From NCBI GenBank assembly GCA_011033025.1, contig WFMF01000310.1:147836-211835 (forward strand): a DNA stretch of 64,000 nucleotides, written 5' to 3'. Positions 1-11,000 of this stretch are shown one piece after another. The notes under the pieces were generated by a model. It had not been told where the DNA came from and searched no databases. It worked only from the letters and a program-made list of their open reading frames with translations. The translations under genes and the position numbers were made by a program. Source of the DNA: Beroe forskalii. Taxonomy: Eukaryota; Ctenophora; Nuda; Beroida; Beroidae. Every line of letters begins with the position of its first letter. Within the stretch, counting starts at the first letter, position 1.

Positions 1-461
1 GAATTATTGGGTCACTCTGAGGAGCGTGGGAGGCCACGCCCTTTTTTTCGCGAAAATTAAACTTTCGAATTTTTTCAAAATTCCTTCGCCATCAAGTTGC
101 TTATGATGAATAAAAGTTTTGAGAATTTTGTCCGAATTATCGGGTCACCCCTAAGGGCGGGAGGCCACGCCCTTTTCGCAAAAAAATAGATTTTCGATTT
201 TTTCAAAATTCCTTCGCTATGGAGTTGCTTATGATGAGTAAAGGTTTTGAGAATTTTGTCGGCAATATTGGGTTACCGTTGGGGGCGTGGGAAGCTTTTT
301 TTCGCAGAAATTAAAGTTTTGAATTTCCTCTCCTGCACAATCATCATTCAAAAGTAATTTTAACTGCAAACTTGCACGGTCAAATGACTGTCAAAGGGAC
401 ATGTGGCCGTTAGCTCATGCGGCTGCCATCATTCGCCGTCCGTAGGACGGGAACCGACTAG
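1..461 (+). mobile_element. Helitron-type 3' end with internal ~132-bp tandem repeats
   Basis: The left edge holds about 2.3 tandem units of ~132 bp, each with a short GC-rich palindrome (GGCGTGG..CCACGCC) followed by AT-rich sequence. They end in a unique tail with the hallmarks of a Helitron 3' terminus: a 6-bp hairpin CCGTCC-GTA-GGACGG (436-450), then CTAG (458-461), followed directly by T. Helitrons end in a hairpin plus CTRR and insert between A and T. A second copy with the same tail and hairpin lies at 53846-54548 and also stops at CTAG|T with unrelated flanking DNA, which confirms the boundary. No Rep/helicase is visible, so it is non-autonomous. The 5' end is outside the window. Confidence 0.75.
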
Positions 462-2133
462 TCTAAATAATCAGTGATACAATGATTTAGCAATGATTTA
501 GCTGGAGCAGCATCTGTACGGCTACAGTTTCGCTAATAATTTAATAACGGGACTGTTATTAATTATGTTATTAACTCATTTTGAGGGTAATTGTAGGCGT
601 GTATTAGTTTGTATAGGTAATAAATAATTAAGTAATTAGTTACAATCACACTAAACCTACTTCATTCAGTACGTTTTATTGCTTTAATAAAAACAAGCAC
701 TAGGAAACACTCCGATACGCGAGCCTAAAAAACTAAGAAACACACTTGTGCACGTCAAAAGAACAGTAGTAGTATAGAACACACTTGTTCACCAAATCTC
801 TGCAAATGTTGCAGTTCAATTTTGTCTTTGCACGCCGCCATGTTCCTAACAGGCTATTGTGAAGCCGGAGACTTCATGAATATCACTAGACAGGTATCTG
901 GGGGTAAATAATATTCCGTGCTTCCCATGAGCTCTCTGAAAATAGTAATAGCCATTGTGTTCACTTATATTCTACCTCGGAGCTAAGATAATTACATGAT
1001 TAGTGAGCAGATTTCTGAAAATGTAGATAAGGCAGGCACCTCAGAAACGTAGTACAATAGCCATTTAGCCAACTGCAAGGTGGGTTCGAATTGAAACCTT
1101 CGCTAAAATAGTTTGAAAATCAGTGCCTAAGAAGGTGATGGATCGTTAGATTTGAATATTCAAATCAAACAATCCGGCACCTTTATTTAACATATTCATC
1201 CCCCTCTCTAAGAAAAGGGGGACGATGATTTTGGGTCAGATAAGGTAGGTGGGGAGTTGCCCTAATTGCAATAATTCAGGGAATAAGGGGATTGGGATCT
1301 GGCAGAAGAATTTTCAAAAATTTAATATGAAATCCTATTTCCGAAATATTTTTTCAGGCCCCTTGGCTTCTGAGGGCTGCGCCCCCAGGCCAACGCTCTC
1401 CTTTTGTAAGACTGCCATAAGTGCCGTATCACTGCAATGCTTATGGTATGATTCCCTTGACATTTGACTATGTATTTGAGAAGTGTCACTTCATATCTTT
1501 ATAGATTAATTGACATTATAATTGAACTTCATTACTGATTACCTTCATTAGAAATATTATATGTTAAAACTCAAAATTGACTGAATTATTTGTCTGACTT
1601 GCTATGTAAGCCACATTTCATAGTTAACGTACTTTGTAAACAATTCAATGGAAATATCTTAGCCATACCTATTCAGAGCTTTCTCGGGAGAAATCAAGAG
1701 AGATTCTTTCAGAAATTTTACTTTTATCGGTATACTTACTGAAATTACAGAATTTGCGAAACAGTAAGTAATACAAACAATAAAAGCATCTAAAACAAAC
1801 CACAGTCATATAATATCGGACTGAACTGTTTCAATTAACCTGCACTAATCAATTAAAACTAAACAAAACAATCGATGCTTACCAACATAAAGTGTTGTTA
1901 TTAAGTTCGAAGAAACAAAAAGAGAAAAGATGATCACGGGGGGAAGAGTTAATTATGATTCATAATTACTTTTATTTGAACCTATTCATTCCAATAAACG
2001 AATAAATATAATGATGATAGAATATTATTCTTAGTAGAAGGATACCTGCTAATTAGAATTTATTATAATAACATGTTTTTCTCATCTTTTTCCTCCTCGA
2101 ATTGGCCACCATTGACCATGATTACTTGAACAG
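462..2133. other. Stretch without a recognisable gene
   Basis: AT-rich sequence with no exon I can support. A short GGGCTGCGCCCCCAGGCCA-like segment near 1375-1393 resembles the GC-rich palindromic core of the tandem repeat inside the hAT-like element (13.0-14.5 kb). The first exons of the acyl-CoA ligase should lie here or upstream of the window, but I could not identify them. Confidence 0.4.
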
Positions 2134-5100
2134 GACCAGAACTAGATAAGCTACTGCAGACTGCTGACATATCGCGAATAATTGGACATCCCAAGAACAG
2201 TTCAGATATCAAGAACTCTGCCAAACGACTTGGACTCCCTGATCCAATTGGTAAGACTGGCTCAGAACGCCCCTCGATGCGGAATGTGGATCTTGAGTTT
2301 GAACAATCTTATCGTTAATTATCACTAACAGATAAATTGGTGTTGGGGACATAGATCCAACAAGCTAAAGATCAAAATGTTTGGATATAATAAGAATAAA
2401 TACTAGATATATTCAAGTACTTTCTCATTACAGATATAAGTGATATGTTGGAGGCTAGCAAGCACTATTCCAGCGAGATACCCCGCCTAGACATGAGTAT
2501 ACACGACACGTGCGCACTGTTCTTCAGCAGCGGAACCACGGGGTTCCCCAAAGCCGTGGAGATTACCCACGACAACTTCGTGAGCCAATGCATGATCCTG
2601 GACGACCCAAGTGCGTTCAACTTCAACGAGGATTCAGTTAATGTGAGTATCATATCATTATCCACATAATATCTAGCGTGAGCGTCATACCCTAGACTGT
2701 TGCAAATTTAAATCATGTACTTCGTTATCAATAATCAGTGATAATTTGACGCGTTACCAAAGTCACGTGACACGTTCTTCCCAACGCTGAACCCCCGTTC
2801 CCAGAACGGTTTCCTGCCTCTGTTTCACGTGTTTGCCAGTACTGTCGGTTTCCACATACTCCAGAAGGGGGCTACCACTGTAAACTGCGACGGATTCGCA
2901 CCCCTCGCCTTTCTTGAGACCATGCAGAATTACAAGGTATTTGCACTAGATAACTAGTAGAGATGTGGTTTCCTTTCCAGCTCGGGTTCGTGCCCTTATT
3001 CCACCTGTGGGGGAATGCGGTCAGCAAGTCCGTCCTGCAAAAGGGAGCCCTGACTGTCAACTTGAACGGATTTAGTCCTAACAACTTTCTAGATGCTATC
3101 CACTGTTACAAGGTATCATATCAAATATCCATCAAAATGTGTCTATGACGTTCTATGAATAATGCATATTGTGATTTGAGAATTTCAAGCAGTGATATTT
3201 ATCATGGAGGGTCCGAATTAACCTTACTTATAGTTGAATTTTTACCAGTGGTGCTTACTCACAACTATAGTGCTGGTTTTTAACTATACTCACAACCATA
3301 CAAACATTTTACATGCCACTCGTTGTCTGACCTTAATCCAAGTACAGACTCTGCTAGTCGGGGCGTGCGCAAGGATCAGACAACGTCTGTCAAGTTATTG
3401 ACTCTCTGCAGGTGACCATGGCAACAGTAGTGCCTCCCATCATGGTATTCCTTGCTAAGCATCCCCTGGTAGACGAGTACGACCTCTCCAGTCTAACGGA
3501 CTTGCTGTGTGCAGCGGCACCTCTCTCACAGCAGCTGGAAGATGAAGTGCACGCCAGACTCAGGAACGACAACCTCAGCTTCAGACAAGGTACCTTCCTG
3601 TGACATGCAACCTGCGCTCTAATAAATTGTGTTGACAACTTGACAAGAACTGAGTGTACCTTATTACAGGAAATATCGCCTTCAGAAAAATGAGCCTACA
3701 TGTCATTAAGCTACATGAAATTAAGCCCTTTTTGAGGCCCTCGGGCTTAATTACATGTAAGCCTAATTTAATGCATTCTCAAATACATGCAGCCAAATTA
3801 TCATTGTGGAGATGGAACTTTCATGAGATAGAAATTGCAGCCTTGTATTCAAATGATTAAAACTTTATATTATGTTACGAATTAGGAATTTTTGGCTTTA
3901 TTTCCTCATTTGACACTTTGATAGTTTGAATTACTATCCAATTACCACTGACACAATTAATTTCAATTGGCAAATTTTCAGAGACAATAATTACTATGAC
4001 AAAATAACCAATAGAATAAGTCATCACAGCATCATGAGAATCTTTATCACTTTATCACTTTATCAGGTGCATCAAATTGATGATAGAATGTATTTCTTCA
4101 AAACACCACATACCTAATAGTTGATAATCATAACGGCCTTGAAAACATTAAATGTTATGTAAATTCAGCTATGAAGATTTGAAGGTATAATGGGGGGGTC
4201 AAGGAGTGAGATCCAGGATGTGGCAATACCAGTGGCTTTCTATCCGGCATCAATTCAAAGCTTAATCATGCAATACTGAATCAATACTGATTGAAAAAAA
4301 TCGATGTTTTCGAACTTATTAAGTTCAAATTTGCTTGAAAAATAGTCCTCATGAAATTAAGAATACATGTCATTAAGGTGCATGAAATTAAGCCCTTTTT
4401 GAGACCTTAGGGCTTAATTATATGTAAACTTAATTTCCTGTAATAAGGTAAATTTATCATTGGTGTGTGTGGAAATCAGAACTTCAGAAACAACTACAAT
4501 TCTGTGGCTCTAGGACTTTTGTTTCTCCAGTAACAGCTGAGCAATCAGTCTATACTTTACAGTAACTATCAAAACGCATAGTGATCGAATGACACGGCAA
4601 TGTTTGCAGGGTACGGTTTATCAGAAACAACAGCAGTCTCACATCACAGATCCAGGAACAGACCCAAGGGTGGCTCCATAGGGTCTCTGGCTCGAAACAT
4701 GGAAGGAAAGGTAGTTTTTAAAACCATTCATTCTATTAATATGATTCTATGAATATGATCTTCTAATAGCAATAAAATAAAATGGCTTTATTACTGACTT
4801 TTTTGATATCATAGTTCTTATTATTCAGCATGTATTTTCCAGAATTTCTCAAAAACTACCCACGCATATTTACGTAAACTCAGAAATCTAAATTTTGTTC
4901 ACAAATTTTAATTTAAAACTATGGTCAATGTCAATAGATTGTTATTGGTCGTAAGCTCTCAATTAGTACTATCTAATGCCTATAATCTCGTCTCTTGTCT
5001 CTTAAACACTCGCACACCAGGTAGTTAACCCTGAGACAGGGAAGGAGTGTGGGGTAAGGGAGGAGGGTGAGATATACATCAGAGGACCCTGTATCATGAG

Positions 5101-6030
5101 GGGCTACTACAACAACCCCACCGCCACCACAGGTACAATGTACATTGTGTAGGACAGTATACACTATACAATGTTCAATATACAATATACAATATCACCT
5201 TCCTGTAAATTCCAGGGAGTTTTCAGGGTACTTATCACAGCACAGTTATAGGTAGTATACACTTATACACTGTGAATTAAAGCGGTTAGGTTGGTGTTGC
5301 AGCTGAAAAGGGTGGGGGTTAAAAGGTTTTAATATGAAGTTTTTAAGATAAAATTTTGATGAAATTATTCCTACAGAAACCATGACGGAGGATGGCTTCC
5401 TAAAGAGCGGGGATATTGGTTACTATGATGAAGATGGGGACTTCTACATTGTGGATAGACGCAAGGAACTCATCAAAGTTAAGGGCTTCCAGGTATGCAT
5501 ATAACACACACGATCCTTCTTAATATAGAGGATTAATTGAAATAAGTTAAGTAAGTGTGACACGAGTGACCTTTATGCTCTTTTCTATTGATTGAAAAGA
5601 GTACTATTTTCTATTGATTGAATAGAGTACTATTTGCTAATGATTGAAAAGAGTACTATTTCCTTTTGATTGAATAGAGTACTATTTGCTATTGATCGAA
5701 TAGAGTACAATAAACCCCCTCCGTATCGACCAGGTAGCCCCTGCTGAGTTAGAAGCCCTTCTATTGGAGCACCCCAAGGTAGCAGACGTTGCTGTCATTG
5801 GTATACCGGATGAAAGAGCTGGCGAGCGTCCCAAAGCCTTTGTGGTGCCCCGTCAGGACGTGAAGTTATCAGCCAGTGAAGTTATAGAGTTTGTCAAGGA
5901 GCACGTTGTGGAGTACAAGGTACCGTCAGAGGTGGAGTTTACTGATGTCATTCCCAAACTAGCGAGCGGGAAAATACAGCGGAAAGTACTGCGTTTAAAG
6001 GAGGAGGAAAGACGTAAGAAGGAACTTTGA
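2134..6030 (+). CDS. Acyl-CoA ligase, 4-coumarate-CoA ligase/luciferase-like (5' exons missing)
   Basis: ANL-superfamily enzyme, which activates a carboxylic acid with ATP to an acyl-adenylate and then usually transfers it to CoA. Exons: 2134-2250, 2434-2642, 2805-2936 or 2981-3112 (alternative pair), 3412-3589, 4610-4710, 5021-5132, 5377-5492, 5734-6030; all phases agree. Diagnostic motifs are the P-loop [15 protein letters not shown] (exon 2), PLFH (exon 3), GYGLSETT (exon 5), [31 protein letters not shown] hinge (exon 7) and the C-terminal lysine motif SGKIQRKVL. About 130 N-terminal residues are absent. The C-terminus RRKKEL is not a standard SKL-type peroxisomal signal. A possible AATAAA signal is at 6224-6229. 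Substrate cannot be told from sequence. Family confidence is high. Confidence 0.9.
2805..2936 (+). CDS. Alternative exon 3a of the acyl-CoA ligase
   Basis: A 132-nt, phase 0-0 exon starting [16 protein letters not shown] and ending FLETMQNYK. It is homologous in every segment to the next exon (2981-3112), which has the same length and phase. In firefly luciferase the matching segment (around His245-Phe247) lines the substrate pocket, so choice between the two exons would be expected to alter specificity. Flanked by AG at 2803-2804 and GT at 2937. Confidence 0.85.
2981..3112 (+). CDS. Alternative exon 3b of the acyl-CoA ligase
   Basis: A 132-nt, phase 0-0 duplicate of exon 3a, starting [16 protein letters not shown] and ending [18 protein letters not shown] and the NF/FL..YK positions are shared, while the residues after PLFH differ strongly ([10 protein letters not shown] against [10 protein letters not shown]). 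Only 44 nt (2937-2980) separate the two exons. That is very short for an animal intron and would favour mutually exclusive use, although including both would keep the frame. Confidence 0.85.
3690..4442. repeat. Two copies of a ~75-bp hairpin MITE in the ligase intron
   Basis: Copies at about 3697-3770 and 4365-4440 share the same order of segments. Each has an AATTAAGCCC arm, a short TTTTTGAGG.C centre, and the complementary GGGCTTAATT arm, flanked by CATG-type ends. This fits a small inverted-repeat element inserted twice into the intron 3590-4609. No coding capacity. Confidence 0.6.
5580..5708. repeat. ~31-bp tandem repeat, about 4-5 copies, in the last ligase intron
   Basis: Units of the form TATTGATTGAATAGAGTACTATT repeat with small changes between the exon ending at 5492 and the last exon at 5734. 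It is intronic and has no apparent function. Confidence 0.8.
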
Positions 6031-6690
6031 TGTATCTTAGTTAATGAATTTTATCATGAATTAATTCAGTTTAATCGTAATTAATTGTTCATCGCTTGCT
6101 CTACAGAACCACTATCAAATTAAAGACTTTGGGATTTAAAACAGCGTTTATTACTTTATTAATTATATCTTCAAGTATATTTATGTGCGTTTTTAACGGG
6201 TTCAGATGTGTTTTTTAAACATTAATAAACAGAAATTTCATTTGATACAGCTATTGTTTTTAAACGGTGAGAGACTATTCTAAATTAATAACCAAGCTAT
6301 TTTATTCTCCAACTTATCTATAGTGCTAGTTTTTATCTTAATGTTAGAGCAACAGAATTAGGTACTGAATGAACTCTCTAATGTGTGTGTTCCTAAATCC
6401 TTTTTAGATTTTATTGTTAATTGTTTTGTAATTTCTAAGAGTTTATTGATTTCCAAAAAATATTCTTATCATTAGTTTACTTCGAGAAGGAGCAATACCT
6501 TCATGAATGAATTTCTGAGCATTCTAAGTTGCCAATTCGAAGTTGTCATTATGTTTTGATAAACCTTTTCCACACTTCCCCTTATAATTAAGAAAATGTG
6601 ACATATTGTGGCAAATAAATTGAAGGTATCAAGTGTCTAAATTGTGTACCAAATTAATGGTTGTACAAGTGTAAAATACTCAAAAAAATA
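6031..6690. other. 3' flank of the ligase gene, no gene seen
   Basis: AT-rich sequence following the TGA at 6028-6030, with a candidate polyadenylation signal AATAAA at 6224-6229. No ORF or RNA gene supported. Confidence 0.5.
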
Positions 6691-6694
6691 TAAA

Positions 6695-7065
6695 GTCGTC
6701 ACATTTTGGTAGAAACTTTCCAGTTATCTCAAGCATGACCCAGAGAACATAAAAACGTCAAAAACTAGGGGTCTATATGCTAACTTACGAGCTATATTCA
6801 AACACAAGGAAATATAATTTTACGATTTTCACAGTATTTTGGTACAACGATTATTCGAAGACTAGTCGTCACATTTTGATGAAACTTTCCAGTTATCTCA
6901 AGCATGACCCAGAGAACATAAAAACGTCAAAAACTAGGGGTCTATGCTAACTTGAGCTATATTCAAACACAAGGAAATATAATTTTGCGATTTTCACAGT
7001 ATTTTGGTACAGATTATTCGAAGACTAGTCGTCACATTTTGATGAAACTTTCCAGTTATTTTAGT
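6695..7065. repeat. ~165-bp tandem repeat, 2.2 copies
   Basis: The segment starting CGTCACATTTTG recurs at about 6697, 6867 and 7030, giving unit lengths of roughly 169 and 163 bp. Each unit runs through TTTCCAGTTATCTCAAGC, an AACGTCAAAAACTAGGGG core and AATATAATTTT. The third copy breaks off into the repeat that opens each RING-gene unit. Confidence 0.85.
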
Positions 7066-7184
7066 GACCCAGATTTATAAAAAGTAAAACCGGATCAAGA
7101 TGATCATATTGTTTTTGAAAAAATAAGAAACAGATCAATTTGATGATATTAATTTTCAATCAATCCAACTAATTTCACTTGCAG

Positions 7185-7286
7185 AACTCAGAGCAGCCGC
7201 AGACAGCTGCACCCCCGCTATCCCCTGGAGCCCCTGTGGTGGAGCTCTGCCCTCCAGATCATTGGATGTGGACCTTTGGACAGTGA
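7185..7286 (+). pseudogene. Terminal exon of a RING-array unit (copy 0)
   Basis: After acceptor ACTTGCAG, 33 codons plus stop read NSEQPQTAAPPLSPGAPVV.. to DHWMWTFGQ. The same short exon recurs at 7966 (shifted by one base) and intact at 8601-8702, each preceded by the same intron-like sequence (GACCCAGATTTATAAAAAG..). The RING exon belonging to this copy is not upstream, so it is an orphan 3' end of a tandemly duplicated gene. Confidence 0.55.
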
Positions 7287-7373
7287 ATTTGAAAGGACAA
7301 AATAAAACGCAATTTATTTTTGAGTAATTAATATCTACTTCTACATCAACAACCTACAACCTCATCAATCAAC

Positions 7374-7792
7374 ATGATCTGCGACATCTGTTACTGTCAG
7401 ATAATCACCCCTGCCACATCTACGATCATCAGGAGTGCTGCCATCAGTTCTGCTTCCAGTGCATCAAGGGGAGGTTCCTGACGCACTCAACTTGCCCAGT
7501 CTGCAGAGAGGAGCTGACTCACGCCCTGAGGTGGAAGGTTGGAGAGTGGGATGCTCACGACACACGCCCTGAGGTGGAAGGTGGGAGAGTGGGATGCTCA
7601 CGAGTTTGCTGTACCCTCGATGCAGAACCGGCAGACGACGCCAAACAGAGACGAGTGTCCTCCTACCCCAGTCAAGAGGAAATCTGAAGACACCCCCCCA
7701 GGCCAAGAGAGGACGTGGATAACTCCAGACGACACAGGGTGCCCCTGGCAAACCTCTTCAACCCTACCAGAAGGAGGCTCTTCAGCAAGGAG
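7374..7792 (+). pseudogene. RING-finger exon, copy 1 (broken)
   Basis: RING fingers bind two zinc ions and usually mark E3 ubiquitin ligases. Translation starting at ATG 7374 gives MICDICYCQ (first Cys-x2-Cys pair); the rest of the domain, CHIYDHQECCHQFCFQC then STCPVCREEL, lies in a different frame. The same frame break is in copy 2. Copy 1 also carries a 41-bp tandem duplication (about 7523-7602) that shifts the frame again. The exon ends at a good donor, AAGGAG|GTGAGA. Judged a decayed gene copy. Confidence 0.6.
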
Positions 7793-7965
7793 GTGAGATT
7801 TCATTCGTTAATTCAATGAGGTTCTTTAGTGACCCAGATTTATAAAAAGTAAAACCGGATCAAGATGATCATATTGCGTTTTTGAAAAATAAGAAACAGA
7901 TCAATTTTATGATATTTATTTTTGTGGGCAACTAATCCAACTAATCCATCTAATTTAACTTGCAG

Positions 7966-8443
7966 AAAGCAGAGCAGCCTCAGACATCCGCACCCCCAAC
8001 TATCCCCTGGAGCCCCAGTGGTGGAGCTCGACAATCTACAACAACTTCAACATGATCTGCGACATCTGCTACTGTCAGATTACCACCCCTGCCACATCTA
8101 CGATCGTCGGGAGTGCTGCCATCAGTTCTGCTTCCAGTGCATCCTGACGCACTCCACTTGCCCAGTCTGCAGGGAGGAGCTGACTCACGCCCTGAGGTGG
8201 AAGGTTGGAGAGTGGGACGTGCATGAGTTCATTGTTCCAGCGCAACAAGACAGGCAGACCACGCCCAACAGAGACGAGTGTCCGCCCACCCCTGTGAAGA
8301 GGAAGGAAGGACAGACACCCTCCAGGCCCAGGGAGGATGTGGAGAACTCACGACGGCACAGAGTGCCCCTGGCTAACCTCTTCAATCCAACCAGAAGGAG
8401 GCTCTTCAGCAAGGAGGTGAGATTTCATTCGCTATTTCAATGA
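7966..8443 (+). pseudogene. RING-finger exon copy 2, with fused copy of the terminal exon
   Basis: A 173-residue open frame (7922-8443) covers CHIYDRRECCHQFCFQC, STCPVCREELTHALRWKVGE and a proline/arginine-rich tail ending PTRRRLFSKE before donor GTGAGA at 8417. The initiating ATG at 8052 (MICDICYCQ) is in another frame, so the first zinc-ligand pair is cut off as in copy 1. The terminal-exon copy at 7966 has a +1 insertion relative to the intact one. The intact terminal exon for this unit is 8601-8702 (EAEQPQTSAPPLSPG.. DHWMWAVGQ, stop). This is the best-preserved unit and may still be expressed. Confidence 0.6.
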
Positions 8444-8600
8444 GGTTCTTTTAGTGACCCAGATTTAAAAACTGGATCAAGGTGATAGTAAAACTGGATC
8501 AAGGTGATCATATATAATATTGAATAAGAATTCTAGAAATAAGGAACAGATAAATTTTATGATATCAATTTTCAATTAATCCATCTAATTTTACTTTCAG

Positions 8601-8702
8601 GAAGCAGAGCAGCCACAGACATCCGCACCCCCGCTATCCCCTGGAGCCCTCGTGGTGGAGCTTCGCCCTCTAGATCATTGGATGTGGGCTGTTGGACAGT
8701 GA
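8601..8702 (+). CDS. Intact terminal exon of RING unit 2
   Basis: Acceptor TTACTTTCAG precedes 33 codons and TGA (8700-8702). Spliced from donor 8417 it would complete the RING copy 2 protein with a short proline-rich tail ending in WMWAVGQ. It matches the orphan exon at 7185-7286 almost residue for residue, which supports the exon model despite the decayed neighbours. Confidence 0.5.
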   Translation, partial: EAEQPQTSAPPLSPGALVVELRPLDHWMWAVGQ

Positions 8703-8740
8703 AAGAGAGAATTTGAAAGGACAAAATAAAAGCAATTGAA

Positions 8741-8836
8741 GACCGAGAGAGGACGTGGAAAACTCCAGACGACACAGGGTGCCCCTGGCTAACCTCTTCA
8801 ATCCAACCAAAAGGAGGCTTTTCAACAAGGAGGCGA
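8741..8836 (+). pseudogene. Third, truncated RING-array copy
   Basis: Only the 3' part of the RING exon remains (VPLANLFNPTKRRLFNKE). The splice donor present in copies 1 and 2 (GAG|GTGAG) is changed to GAG|GCGAG here, and the frame reads straight on into the Polinton polymerase fragment. This marks the right edge of the array. Confidence 0.65.
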
Positions 8837-8837
8837 G

Positions 8838-9648
8838 ATTGAAGCTGCCAAGATTCACCAAAACTTCCAAGTTTGGTAAAAGTTTTTATGAATTGATGAT
8901 CAATTCATATTTCGGTAAGACTATGGAATCTGTGAGGAAGAGGAGGAATATTGTATTAATTAGAACAGACGGGCAACATCGTTTCCAAACTAGTAAACCT
9001 TCTTTTTACGTTTTAAAATATTAAACGAGAATTTATTAGCTGCGGAAGTAACGAAACCTTGTATTGAATTAGATCGGCCAATTTATGTGGGTGCTTCTAT
9101 TTTAGATTTATCAAAATATTTAATGTATGGATTTTGGTATGATCAGCTTAAGACACGGTTTCCTAATATTGAATTATGCTTTACCGACACAGATTCTTTA
9201 TTATTTTGGGGAGAAACTAATGATATTTTTGAAATGCGGGAGCATTTTGATACCAGTAATTATGATGATTTTAGAAGTCCTGAGAATAGGGAGAAATAGG
9301 GAGAAATATATGAACGTAAGGCAGTGCCAGGCTTATTCAAGGTTAGTAAAGAGTTTATTGGTTTAAGAAGTAAAATGTATAGTGTAGATATTTTAGATGA
9401 CAAAAGGAAAATGGCCACTGCTGGTGTTAAGACTTGTATTGCCAAGAAGAGGCTCATGCACAATAACTTTCGGGAGGTTTTATTTGGTGGCAAGGAAGTT
9501 TCTGTTAATCAAAAGAGCATCAGATCATTTAATCATAAATTATTTACTATTCAGCAGACCAGGACAGCTTTATCAGCTATTGATGATAAACGTTATGTTA
9601 TGAGTGATAAAGTTTCTACAAGAGCTCTGGGGCACTATTTGAATTAGC
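8838..9648 (+). pseudogene. Polinton/Maverick-type protein-primed DNA polymerase B, C-terminal remnant
   Basis: Three frames joined by two frameshifts (near 9010-9020 and 9296-9305) give the palm region and C-terminus of a type B polymerase: FYELMINSYFGKTMESVRK, PIYVGASILDLSKYLMY, the catalytic FTDTDSLLF, then KEFIGLRSKMYSVD and a terminal ALGHYLN. Order and spacing match the protein-primed polymerase of Polintons. The N-terminal exonuclease half, integrase, ATPase and capsid genes are not seen, nor are terminal repeats. It is a dead fragment, joined in frame at its 5' side to a RING-array copy. Confidence 0.85.
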
Positions 9649-11000
9649 TGGAAAATAATTTAATTGCATTGGTGAAAGTTGTGATCAGTTGCTAATTAGT
9701 TCCCATTTGTTTGTAATTTATGATTTGAATACTGTGGTTATTGAATTAAATTTCAATTTTCAATTCATAGTTATCAATGTGATGACTGGGAAAAATGGTG
9801 AGATATTGCATGGTCAAAGACCGTGTAGGTGCACTTACAGTTTGAAGTTTCTACCTTCCTCGAAGCGGATGAAATCGGTGATAGTGGTTCCAGACTGTAG
9901 AACAGCGGCAGCAACTCAACGGACGGAGACACGGAGAAGCAACCCCCCGCGGCATCCTGCTTCGCAGGCCAGGAGAGACAGGGAGTCCACGGCTCCTTCC
10001 TCGCAGACACAGCGTCCTGGAAATCCGCCTGAAAGGCGCAAAGAGCCGAGAGTTTCGTCCCCTGCTCCCCTTTTCTAACATTGTCGTAAGGTGTAAGTGA
10101 CTACACGGAGGTTATCATGTTCTTAAGAACCCACCATTACTGTATCTGACACAGCACATTTTCTGGCCCGTCACACGAACCTAAATTATCCAAATACATA
10201 CTTCGAACCTTACAACGGAATGATAGCGGACCCTAGTAGCACGGAACTAGTTGAAGACATAAAGAATATTAGAATAATGGTAAATTGGTTGATCTTAATT
10301 TTGTTGTCATGAGCAACAACTTTGGCATAAGCAAACATGATCCTGATTCCCACGACTGGATGGACATATTGTACGTTAAGCTTGTATGATCGTTTACATA
10401 CACTCCAGTCAAGTGACACTACTTAATGGCAACAAATACGTCGGACACCAGCTCAAGTTAAGAAGAAATGGCAGACCACGAGAAGCTCCTCCAAGAACAA
10501 ATGCCGAACGAATATGAACGAAGGGAAGAATACGGGTGGTGGAAAGGCGGTCCTACAGAATCTTTCTCCTGCTGAATAAGTTTTCCTGCAGAATATAGCC
10601 ATCGCTCAAGAGAACATACATGGAATTCCAGGAGCTTTAGAGACTAACCAGATCGTCTCGATAAAGAACATTGCGAACAGATCAGCACTTCAGGATCTGT
10701 ATCTCGAGGTTGGGAGGCGGGGGACATAAGTTTTGCGGACCCTAATATAACACGGAACTTGTGGAAAACATAATGGTAAATTGTTTGATCTTAATTTTGT
10801 TATCATGAGCAACAACTTTGACATAAGCAAATATTATCCTGATTCTATGCCCCATTCCATGACTGGAATTGGAAAGACCTGTACATTAAGCAAGAACTTA
10901 GACATAAGCAAACATTATCCTGATTCTATGCCCCATCCCATGACTGGATGGATTTGTATGTAAAGCTTGTATTTCGTTTACACGAAAAATAATTCAAATA
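9649..11000. repeat. Unassigned repeat-derived DNA with an internal direct duplication
   Basis: Contains an unrecognised 129-codon open frame (9689-10078) with an Arg/Pro-rich end, and a segment of roughly 170 bp occurring twice (10218-10400 and 10737-10980) with the shared core TAAATTG.TTGATCTTAATTTTGTT.TCATGAGCAACAACTTTG. The second copy has an extra internal duplication of ATAAGCAAA.ATTATCCTGATT. No host exon recognised. Confidence 0.5.

Noticed and set aside
436..461. Hammerhead-like ribozyme in the Helitron tail
   Set aside because: The CUGANGA and GAAA core is absent; the hairpin plus CTAG fits a Helitron end better.
6013..6030. C-terminal KKEL of the acyl-CoA ligase as an ER-retention signal
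   Set aside because: The enzyme family is cytosolic or peroxisomal and no signal peptide can be checked, because the N-terminus is missing.
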